This document shows positions 43,993-55,031 of a stretch of 64,000 nucleotides of DNA, in pieces. Made by a program: the position numbers and the translations under genes. The notes beneath the pieces were generated by a model, which had not been told where the DNA came from, made no database searches, and saw only the letters and a program-made list of their open reading frames with translations. The stretch lies in the NCBI RefSeq assembly GCF_001632365.1, contig NW_024468549.1, positions 4,419 to 68,418 of the forward strand, given 5' to 3'. Source of the DNA: Laetiporus sulphureus 93-53. Lineage: Eukaryota; Basidiomycota; Agaricomycetes; Polyporales; Laetiporaceae. Position 1 is the stretch's first letter. Each line of letters starts with the position of its first letter.

Positions 43993-46900
43993 ATGTCAAA
44001 CGGTCGACAGCAAGGGGTTTGTAGAACATTCGCAACCAGCGGCTCTTGTCGCTACGGCACAAGGTGTAAGTTTTCTCATGACCAAGCATCCTCGAGCAGC
44101 GTCTCTCCCGGTCGCACAGGAGTAGCGACTTCGTCTGTTCGTCGCACTGGGCCTCCCACCGGCGTACCGCGCAATGTTTGTCAATATTTTTGGACGTCCG
44201 GCAGCTGCAGCCACGGCTTTGACTGCTCATTCAAGCATGAACGACAGCCTGCGGGTGCTCAGCCAGATGCTGTTTCTGTTGAAGAGCAAGAACCGGACTT
44301 TTTCTCAATGGAAGGTCTTGCTGTGAACAATGGCTCTGCCCGGGAGGACCACCAGGGCATCACCCCGAGCGAAGCTCATAATCATATCAAGACCTTCTTG
44401 GGAGATGCATATCAATTCGGGAGTGCATCGCAGGTACAGGGCTTCGTTCGCATTCTATCCAGTGTGAATGATCGAAATAAATCATGGGTATGACACTACT
44501 TTCCGTCTACGGTTGCCATGCTCATTGGGATGCACAAATATTAGAACTCAGACAGTGCACAGGTATCGTGCGTTCTGACCGATTGTATGCATCAAAGCTC
44601 ATATTCTATTCGAAGGCGTTCCTTGACATGATAGTAAATGTGCGATCGACAGCGATTCCATCTTGTTTTACTGACTGACCAATCGCATTGCCAGGGGAAT
44701 GCTCTCTTGCGCATAGGGGAAGTGCTGCGCTTCCAGCCTGTAAGCTTCTGCATTGGAAACAATGGTGGCGTGCTATCATTTCAAAAGGGCTACTTCCCGA
44801 TCTTGGAGGTATGATCTGCCATTCATGTCGTTTTTCGCGAGACCCTCATCGTGCTATAGTATTTCGCTTCCAATCTTGTGCTCAAGAGTACGATGCACAA
44901 AAATATAAAGTGTGTTATCCGTCTTGTTAGATTTCCAGCTTGCGCTAATGCATCACAGTCATCTATACACTGTCATCGAGAACAACTACGACGCCGTACA
45001 TGAGATCATTCGTAGTGCCGTCCATGGGATGATATGTGCAAAGTCTTGGAAGGACCCTACGCCATATTTGACTCAATCTCTCCAAAGCAATCTCAGTGGT
45101 ATCGTTCTCTTCAAAACGCTTACCACGGTGTTGTATCAGTGAGTGTCGTCTTGTGGCTATCATTGCATACCTGATTATTGTTTAGGTATCTCACGCGTTT
45201 TAAGGATGCAGTGCGGGGTCACCCAGGCGTTGTTCAGCTCGTTGCAGACTTGGCAGCATGGTTCGATATCTGGCTTGAAGACATCTCGGCGTCGCCGGCA
45301 CGTTTCGATGATCCTATCATAGGTTCAGTGCCGAGCGTACGCAGGTTGACAGTCAAACAACTGGAGGAGGACATTTCACGACTGGAGGCGATTGTTCAAC
45401 GGGAATCCGACTCAGCGGAAAGGTCTAGACATCGCTCAGCAATGCCAAAGCTCAGCCCTGCACAGAAGCGCCAGGCGCTGATATCTCAGCTCAGCCAGAC
45501 GTACAACCCTCCGGGTGCGCTTCGACAAGGCGGCGCCAGACATGATAATGACTTCGATAACATTTCCGAGATCCGCATAGCGCCTACACATGCAGAGATT
45601 CTTTGTCCAGTCGCCCCGTATCTTCCTATCTTCGTTCCTGATGCTCCTCATCACCTTCCAGTTGATTCTATGGAGAGACATCTTGATATCCAGTTCCGTC
45701 TCCTTCGAGAAGAATTGATGTATGTATATCTTAACGACTTGATTTCTTTTGTGCGCTGATATTTGTGTTAGTGCTACGATGCGCTCGTCACTGAACGCTC
45801 TTCACGCCGATCTTACGATAATGTGGCAGCAAAGTACACAGAAACGAACACCTACCAAACTCGAAGAGCTGCTGAAGAGCAAAGGTGGTGCCTACAGGAC
45901 GAGTGGATTCGATTCTGTCTTCTTTCAGCTATACACTGGGGTACAATTCTCCCCGGTCAAGGCGGAACGTCGAGATCTGACTGTTGGGTTGGCTATCGAC
46001 ACTCCTGATCATCGCAGTGCGCGCAATGCCGATGCAAAGAAGCGCTATGAATATTGGGAGCATAGCAAGCGGCTGCAGAGCGGGACTCTGGTTGCGCTCG
46101 TCCTCGTCTCGAACGGTTCGATGAAGATCTATCTCGGAGTGATCACATCCTTCGGAAAAGACATTGCCGAGTCTTCCAGAGAAAACGCGAAGCGAGTACA
46201 AGTTCGGATCTCTTTTTTCGATGCCGAAGTCGAAATGTTCGCACTGCGCCGAGAGATCGTATCAGTCAACGGGTCGACCTTTGGTTTGCTCATTGATAAT
46301 AGTGTCATGTATGAAGCCTCACGTCCGTTCTTGGAACGACTGAAGGCCATCGAACCGACAGAGATCCCATTCGCACGATATATTGCTCACAATAGCACTT
46401 TAGACACCGTGCAATTGATGCCTCCTCGCTATGCCTTGGTTCCCCAGTTCCGCTACAATCTAGATTGCCTCGCGAAACCGGGTCATCAAGGGCGCATTCA
46501 AGCTCTTGATATTTCGCGAACGGGTGCCATAGATGTTGCTCGCCGTCAATTAGTCGAGTCCAGCGTGCTCGACCCGAGCCAGGTCGAAGCCGTTGTCAAC
46601 ACTCTCGTTCGTGAAGTATCACTTATTCAAGGGTGAGCTCCATAATCTTTCCGTGGGCTGATGCCAACTCACCGAATGAAATTGTCCATGACATCATCAG
46701 ACCTCCCGGGACGGGAAAGGTCCGTGTGACATCAATACCATGCTGTAGTCCAGAAGGACTGATCCAGTTTGCAGAGTTTCACCGCGAAGGAAATCCTACG
46801 TGTACTATTCGCAAGCGGAATCAGGCCTATCGGTGAGTCTCTCGATTGCAACTGTCGCACACTTCTCATTGCTTGCAGTCCTAATTGCATTTACCAACCA

Positions 46901-49900
46901 TGCACTCGACCATATGTTAACTTCTGTACTCGACGCGAATATCACAAACAAGATCGTGCGACTGGGGTCACGCTCCACCGACGAGCGGATCGCTCAATAT
47001 ACATTGGATAGGCTTGAACGCGTGGCAGGTGGCGCCTCGATGCTAGATCGTCCCATCAAGCGTCAGTATGCTGTAATGAAGAAGTTAGAAGAGAACATGA
47101 GCGAGGTAATGCAGTCTATCCAGCTCCCCGAGCTAACCTGGGAAGGCGTGGAGTCGTTTCTTGACATCCACTATCCGGATCATGCCGATTGTATTCGCAC
47201 TCCCCCATACTGGATCAGCGCACTCTCTGAGCGTATCTGGGCTGAAGAGGATGCTAACGGCGAATGGGAAGTCGCTGGAAAGAAAAAGAAGAAGTCCGAC
47301 GATGCATTTTCTCGGACACTCTACGGTTTCTGGAAGAATTCCCGCGACATTCAGTTTATTACTCCGCAGCAGACTCCTCCAGCCAAGGGCAAAAAGGCAA
47401 GCAAAAAGGGCGCTAAAAACACGTCGCAAGCTGCAGCCGTGAATGTCACAGAGCCCACTATCGATCCTGCTGTCTTCGAATTCTTTAAAGCGTTAGGTTT
47501 CGGAGGACAGATACCCCGTGCCCCGGAAACAACGCGCACAACCAACGTTCTCCTTGGCACAAGTAATGTCTGGGCCATGACCTCAGACGAACGATCTCGC
47601 TTGGGTGAACAGTGGGAGCAGGAGATCCGCGCGATGGCATACACATCACTTGTTCAGCACTATGAGAGTTTGCGCGAAGATTACAAAGCTGCGTGCAAGG
47701 AATACAACGACATCAGAGATGAGGTATATAAGCTTGGCGTGCGTTGAGTCCGATGCTCACGATCGTCAATTTTACCAGACCCGCCGTCGTCTTCTTAGCC
47801 AGGTTGATCTAATCGCTTGCACGACTACTGGTACGTCAGCGTATTTCTGTTCATCATTCAGCTTACCGCTCACGCCCTCAAGGTGCCGCGAAGCTGATTT
47901 CTCTGCTGAGTGTAAGTCCTCGTTATTATTTAGTGTTGCTATTGTGTTTAGAAAACTCTAATCATTTACCATAGAATGTATCTCCGAAGGTGTTGATGGT
48001 CGAGGAGGCTGGTCAAGTCCTGGAGGCCCACATTTTGACCTCCTTGGTATCATCTGGTAGGTATCCAGCAATTTTAAGGATGTATACGTTTCTAAACTTC
48101 TCCCAGTATACCATCTGATCTGTATAGGGGATCCTCAGCAGCTTCGCCCGAATCTAGCAACTTTTGGTCAGTTCTCTCATCCTCGTAGACCGTGACAATG
48201 CCACTGACGGTCGGCACACTTGCTAACAGCCTTGTCTATGGACAGCGAACGCGGAAAGGAGTTATTCAAGTTCGATCGCTCACTCATGGAGAGACTAGCT
48301 GACAACGATTTGCCTATGTCGCAAATCAACGTGCAGCGCAGGATGCGACCGACTATATCTCACTTCATCCGGTCAGTATGTATTATCACGACGATTCCTA
48401 CCTGCTCATACCCTTCCAGCCAGATTCTGTATCCAAGACTTGAAGATAACGAAATTGTGCTATCATATCCTCCGGTGCAGGGTATGCGAAAAGATGTATA
48501 CTTCCTCACGCACACGAACAAAGAAAACGGGTCTGACGACTCGGTATCCAAGCACAATACGTACGAAGTATGTCTCGGACCTCACTGCATTCGCCTACTG
48601 CTAATGGCTATTCAGGTTGAGATGATACGTGATCTCGTGCTATACTTCCTTCGACAGGGAGTATATAATGGCGCCGGAGATATTGCCGTCTTGTGTGCCT
48701 ACCTGGGGCAACTTCAAAAGGTTCGTGCGGCACTGAAAGACCTAAAGATTGCTGTAGCGGTCGACGAGAGAGACCAAGAGCAGTTGGCACGGCAAGGCAT
48801 AGATGAAGAGGTAGAGGTTGAAGAAGTACTGGTGGCGAAGCATGTGAGTGTATCTGCTTCCGAGAGGCCCTTCTTCAGCTGATACTGCATTAGGTTCGAC
48901 TTGGCACCGTCGACATCTTCCAAGGTCAAGAGGCGAAGATTGTCATCGTTTCGCTAGTGCGCAACTCAGGAACGTTCGAGACGGGCTCTGCATCAATCGG
49001 GTTTCTGAAGGTAAGGCTTCGATCTCATATCTGCTCTGCCAATAGAATTGATATTTGGTCGCAGAGTTCCAACCGCATCAATGTTGCGCTATCGCGAGCG
49101 AAGCATGGGCTGTACGTCTTAGGAAATGCGGCCAATCTACGCAGAAACGAGACATGGTCAACAATCCTTGACGATATGGAGGCCAATGACCAGATTGGCG
49201 TCGGCTTTCCCATTATATGTCCGCGCCATCCTCATGAACAACAGGTCATCAGCAAACCTGGCGAATTAAGCACGTTGGCTCCTGGGGGAGGATGCCTTCT
49301 TCCTTGCGGATCCCGGCTTAGTTGCGGACATCTATGTCCGTCTGCGGTGTGTCCGACGCTTGTTTTTTGTTGGCCGGATCCTGATTCCTCAATAGTGCCA
49401 TGCCGCTATAGACAACCATCGCAGTACGAAGTGCTATGAGCCTTGTAATCGTGCTCCATGCCCTCGTAGCCATCCATGCTCAAGACGGTGCTCCGACGAT
49501 TGCGGCAAGTGTGAATTCCCCATGTACAACGTTTCGTTGCCATGCGGCCACGTTGCCGACAGGGTTCCTTGGTAAATTCTGATCAGTGGCACAAAAGCTG
49601 GCATGCTCATGATATAACAATGCAGTTATATGGTAGAAGATCTCTCGAACGTCAAGTGTAAGGAGAAAGTCCTGAAGCCATTGCCGCGGTGCGAACACTA
49701 CGCCAAAGTACCCTGCTCGAAGGATCCTATGGATATCAAATGCATGGAACCTTGTGGTGGCCTCATGAGCTGTTGTTCGAAATCTTGCAAGTCTGCCTGC
49801 TACGCATGCCAGAATGAAACCTCTCTCGGCATGTCCAGACTACCAATAGGGAAGCTTGCACGTATTCGCCACATTGCCCATCCTTGTGACCGTCCTCTCT

Positions 49901-52045
49901 ATTGTCAACATGCGTGCGGACTGGACTGTTCACAAGATCATCAGTGCAACAGCTCCTGCAAGGAAATCTGTCGGCAACAATGCACCCATCATCAGTGCCG
50001 CAAGCCATGTTCCGAACCCTGTGCTCCATGCATGGAACCGTGTGAATGGAACTGCCCTCACCAAGAGTGCCCTGTTGTGTGTGGCTCGGTGAGGATTGTT
50101 CGTTGGCTGCCATTGTGCCTAATCATGCTGATTCGTGCTCTCCCAAAGATATGTTCGCGTCTTCCTTGCGACGAGCCTTGCACAAACGTGTTGCTGTGCG
50201 GACATCCGTGTCCTTCAAGTGAGTGAGGGACAGCAATTTTTTGGCGCAGAACTAATGCATCATGGTCCTTGACAGTCTGTGGAGAGCCTTGTGCGAAGCA
50301 ATCGTGTGCGGTCTGCTTACCTACGGAACGCAAAACGGACATCGTCGACTTCATCATGCAGCGGCGGTTGGAAGAACTTGACCTTAGTTCGCATGATACC
50401 AGTGAACGGCTGATCACACTGGAATGCGGCCATCTATTCACTGTGGAGACGTTGGATGGTCATTGCGGCATGGCCGATTATTATGAAATAGACCCTATGG
50501 GTCAGTTCATCGCGACGAAGGCTCCTCCGGTCAAATACCAGACTCCCCCGACGTGTCCGGCCTGTCGAGGACCGATCACGGCATTGCGCTATGGAAGAGT
50601 CACGAAGCGTGCGACACTGGATATTCTCGAACAGAACGTCGCTAGCAGCATGTCTTCGACCCTCACTAACTTGTCTCCTTCAATTGGGCGGATCTCCAAC
50701 TCCTTGGACGCAACTCAGCAACTGGCAAAGCAGCTGGAAAGCGACCTCGAATCGTTACCAGACAATCTCATACCACGATCTGCAAGTGGGAAGTCTAACG
50801 AGCCTCTGGATCCTGACCTGCTCAACCAACAATCGATGAATTCCATCCATGGCTTATCAAATGAGGAGGCCAAGGCGTGGTACAAGATAGTCAAGGACCT
50901 CGTACTCGTGTATCGTCAGATTGTCAGGGTGGCGAAGACGACAGGGGCGCATGTCAAGGCGTACGAAGCTGCTCTATCGACTTTATATCGTCTAGAGATG
51001 GATGGTATCACCTCAGACCCCTCTCGCGAGACCGACACACCGGAGCAGACTGCGTTCGAGATCGTCAATGTCAAGATCGGCCAACCGCCGCACAAGGCAG
51101 ACACGCGCTTCCAGATTGAGGCGTACATACTGTCATTGGAGATCCGGTTCATGCTCAGCCAGATCGCGTCCAGTCGTTTGGAGGGCCTGCCGGTCATGTC
51201 GGACAACGAGGCGATCATGCTGCATCGCCAGCGCTGGTTTGCATTCGTCAACTTCGTTCTCGAGTCGTGTATCGCGGATGCGCGCAAGGCGCTCTTGATG
51301 GCGCATCGGTCATCCGCCTCGCGCCAGGCCGCCAGGTGCGGGGTATACATTTTGCGTGCCGAGTTCGAGCAGTTCAGAACGCAGATCGTCGAGGAGCGGA
51401 ACGAGCTCTTTAGAACGGGGCAACTTGACGACGCTCGACGACGCGAGCTCGCGGCCAAGGTCAAGGGATGGAGCACCAATCTGCTGAACGTCGTCAGCAA
51501 GTATGAGGGGGAGTACATTCGCAGCCGGCCGTCGCAGAACATGGCCGAGTTGAAAGAGGAACTTGCGTGGTACAAAATTAATTGTCGTAGGAAGATCGAA
51601 ACGTGGAGGGAAGAATGTGGCTCACTCGAGAGGTTCGTCTTGACGGACAAGATATATCAGCCACTCTCTCTTCAAGAACGCGAAGACATTGTAAAGGCGT
51701 TCGGATTTTGTGAGTCACAGCAACGCTGCTGGTAGTTCCGTTCACGTGTTAACTGCTCATTTTTATCAGCTCACCGAGGCCATTTCTACAATTGTGAGAA
51801 CGGACATACTTTCGTCATCACAGAGGTAAGATGCTATGTGTACGTCGCCGTAATGTCTCTCACTAAAGACAATCGTGCAGTGCGGCGGCGCGATGGAATC
51901 CGCGACTTGTCCCGAATGCAGAGCACCGATCGGCGGTGGCGGTCACAGATTGCATTCCTCAAACACGAGGGCTAGGGAGTTTGAGGAGGTCGCGGGTAGA
52001 CAGGGCTCTCTTCCTGGGGCGTTCGCCTGGACGAGAGATGCGTGA
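43993..52045 (+). CDS. ZNFX1-type helicase: CCCH fingers, SF1 helicase, NFX1 fingers, RZ finger
   Basis: A large multi-exon gene of the ZNFX1 / Hrr1 / SAD-3 group (UPF1-like SF1 RNA helicases linked to small-RNA silencing in fungi and antiviral defence in animals). Two N-terminal CCCH fingers (CRTFATSGSCRYGTRCKFSH and CQYFWTSGSCSHGFDCSFKH) fit C-x8-C-x5-C-x3-H. The helicase has Walker A QG|PPGTGK|S, with a 19-nt exon at 46701-46719, then LIAFTNHALDHML, the DEAD-type VEEAGQ (about 48000), IGDPQQLRP, VQRRMRP, VDIFQGQEAKIVIVSLVRN and INVALSRAKHGLYV. A run of NFX1-type Cys-rich fingers follows (about 49300-50300, for example HHQCRKPCSEPCAPCMEPCE). A long helical region precedes a C-terminal RZ-type finger (GHFYNCENGHTFVITECGG...CPECRAPIGGGGH, about 51770-51950). 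Introns are about 45-60 nt. I chose 43993 because it begins just before the first finger; 43891 is also possible. One frame problem remains at about 47740. A ubiquitin-ligase role for the RZ finger is inference from ZNFX1/RNF213 relatives. Confidence 0.88.
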
Positions 52046-52466
52046 CGAATGCGTACTTGCGTTAGATGATGGATAGCTATGCGCCGTCCCCGTGTTGTTG
52101 TAAATGATCCAAGTCGTGCTGTATTTCGTAAATTGATGTAGATCTGATTGTGATTCCAACGCGCCTCCCACGGCGCACTTTAGTTGGATGCATATTGGGG
52201 ACATATCTGGGAGCCTCCGTGGGTACGACGATCCAGGAACAATACGAGTACGAGGAGCCCCCATACGTACTATCAGCAATGAACACCAAGGAAATACAGA
52301 AAACGCGGGCTAATGACGGACGCATGAACGAGGGCGATGGTGATGTACAACGAGGGGACGAATGTAAGAACTGTAATAACGCTGCTGCCTCTGGCATAGA
52401 TAGGTGGCTACTAAGAGAGTCCGGGATAATAATACCAAGATACACACGGGCCTGAGCGGTGCCCGC

Positions 52467-54210
52467 TCACACCTGCAAAAAGTCCGTCCGTAACGAGTCC
52501 GCATCGCCCTTGTGGCTCTTTTGGAAGAAGACAGGCTGGGAGAAGAGCGACCTCATGGGCGACGCAGGCGTGGGGGCATGCACGCCCGTGACAACGCTCG
52601 GACTGCCCGCACGCGCGGCGGTGGGCGAGGGCGGGGCGAACGCGATCTGCGAGGTCGGCGCGGAGGCCGAGACGAGGCTCAGCGTGGACGAGTTGAGGAG
52701 GCTGGCGAGGACGCCGTGGCTGTGGTCGCGCACGTCAGGGGAGGCGGTCGAGCGGGCCGGGGCGGCGGCGCTGTTTCCGAAGCTGGAGGACAGTGTACCG
52801 CCGCCGGTGGGCTGGCCGTGGCGGAATTGACGCTCGCGCGCGCGGCCGTGTTCGTAGAAGCGGCGGAGGAGGGCGTAGATAAGGAAGGCGAGAAGGGCGA
52901 GGACGATGATGGCGCCGAAGAGAGCGGCGATAATGACGGGGGTTTTGGAGGAGGATGACGCGGACGCGGAGGAGCTGTGGCGTGCGACGGTGGGAAGGAC
53001 GAGGTCAGCAGCGGAATAAGCTGAGACGGACGGACATACGATGGGGACGGCGAAGCGCTCGGGGATGTGACGAGAGAAGACGAGCTGCGGAAGGAAGGAT
53101 GAGATTGTGAAACGAAACGCGAATTTTTGATCGAAGTGGAGAAGAGTGGATTCTAGGTGAAGAGAAAGAGGATTCGATCAGGGCCAAGCTCACGCTAACA
53201 ACGCACGCACGCGCGTGTGGGAGCATGGCATCCACGCTTTGTACGCCGATCAGGAACGAAACTCCGGCGGAGGATTGCAGATCAGATCGCACCGCCGGCG
53301 GATGGAAGGCGGGCGTGGAAGGAACACAAATTCGCGGGGCTGAAGCACTCACCCGCTGATGTACGGAGGCGTCACCGTGGCAACCGCTGCACTCGTCGTC
53401 GCGGTCCACGAGCTGCGTTCATGGGCGGATGTCCTGGTCAATGCGTCGATCAACGGTGCGATGTGGGCGGGACACGTACATCGCCCCGTCGGTGAACGTC
53501 AGAAAGTCGACATCGAGCCACGTGCCGACGCTCGTGTACTTGGCCTTGAGCGAGATGAAGTGCGAGCTGGCGTTGGCGGGCGAGGAGAAGAAGCGTTGGA
53601 ACAGCAACTGCTGGAACTGTGTCTCGGCAGCGAACGCGGAGAGCTCTATCACGTCGTCGTCGAACTGCACGTCAAAGTCTGCCTGTGGCGGGTCAGCGGC
53701 GGGCGCGCATTGGTGGAGGTAGAGGGCCAGGGAGGACTTACATGCCCGGGGCCAGTCGATCCGTAGATGGCCAAGGCGGAACCGGTGAAGGTGAAGTTTA
53801 CGGTCGCGCCATCAGCTTCGGCGACATGGTACGTGCGCTGGAAGTACGACTCGAGATCGGGATTTGACGCGCTCTGGATTCCCCAGCCGCTGGCAGAGTA
53901 TATGAGGTCGGGAGAGTCGTCGTCAAGGGTGAAGTTCATGGGCGTCCGCGAGCCAATCCACAATGACCGCGACTCGAGCGTTTTACTGCAGCAAGCGGGA
54001 GCCGCCCACTAGCATGGGCAGCCAGGTCGGACGAGGGCAGCGGTGTGTCGTGGAGGGAGCGCAGGAAGGATGCGGCGGTGGCGGGAGGCAGGGCAGGGAT
54101 GACGGGATTCGATGGGACAGATGAAAAGATCACGAGGAGAACAGCATGGAGGACAAAGGAAAGGCACTGGCGGGGAAGGATGATTGCAGACGTGTCTGAG
54201 CTGAGAACAT
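52467..54210 (-). CDS. Single-pass membrane protein with extracellular beta-sandwich-like domain
   Basis: I recognise a common basidiomycete architecture of unknown function: an extracellular domain built of NFTLDDDSPDLIYSASGWG, then GATVNFTFTGSALAIYG and later SVGTWLDVDFLTFTDGA. A Ser/Thr stalk (SSSASASSSSK) follows, one transmembrane helix TPVIIAALFGAIIVLALLAF with basic stop-transfer residues (LLRRFYEHGRARERQ), and a Ser/Pro-rich cytosolic tail ending TDFLQV at 52467. Introns are clear at about 53741-53681 (GTAAGT...CCACAG) and probably 53009-52950. The start is uncertain. One phase-consistent option begins at ATG 54210 (MFSAQTRLQSSF) and splices from about 54140 (GTGATC) to CTGCAG at 53987, giving SKTLESRSLWIG. 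It lacks a strong signal peptide, so another first exon is possible. Surface sensing or carbohydrate contact is conceivable but not shown. Confidence 0.65.
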
Positions 54211-55023
54211 CGGAAGATGCTGATGGGAATATGATGCCGCAACAGTCTGAGTTGCGTTTCAGCGGGCCTGAGTTTGATAGACCGCTAGCCATTCCGGGAA
54301 AGTCCGCCAAGTCGTCCTGCGTGCGATGGTGGGCAGCGGCGGCGATGGCGAGAACGGCGGGGATGAACAAGGCAAGGACGGGCGCGGTGGCGTGAGGACG
54401 CGATCGGTATATATGATCGGGGGAAAGCCGCGTCCTCCGCTGCGCTGTGATCAGCGCAGCCAGAGACGGTGAAAATTCGCGAAGATCGTCCAGGGTCCAT
54501 GCAGGACGCCGTTTGCGGATCATCCGCGCCTCCACTTACGAGATCTCCTCCAGAATATCTCCGCACCTTTGTTCCTCTCCGACCGCCGGAGGGGAGAGCT
54601 CAGATGTCTCCGCGAGTGAGATCATCCTTGTCGCGCCGATGCCCTGGTCTTGAAGGTCGATCCGACATGGCTTTGTCAGAACAACCTTACTCGAAGCGAG
54701 TATTTCTCCGAGCAAAATGTGTGCAATTCATGTATGTAGTAGCGAATGTGTATGTACGTGCAAGTCCAGCAATCGATCAATTACAAGCCTGTCGGTAAGG
54801 ATATCTGCGAAGCGAGAGGATATATACAATATATACGTGTAGGCCCACTGAACAGAGAGCCACTAGCTGTGGTTCATGGTCCAAGAAGCAAAGAAAACGA
54901 AAACGAAACCCCGAAACGAAAGACGCGATCCAGTAGCACGCACGGCTCCTTAGGATGTAGACTCACGAGCAGGTTCGGTATAGACAACGAGAGTTGTGCT
55001 GCTCGTTCCGCTTCCCTCCACCT
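54211..55023. other. Intergenic between divergent/tandem minus genes; no gene recognised
   Basis: Probably holds the 5' region of the membrane protein gene and the 3' UTR of the C2H2 gene. A stretch of A+T-richer sequence lies at 54700-54850. Confidence 0.4.
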
Positions 55024-55031
55024 CTACGCCC

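Noticed and set aside
53005..53409. 134-codon minus-strand ORF as a separate gene
   Set aside because: It overlaps the intronic/exonic stretch of the membrane-protein gene in a different frame and lacks features.
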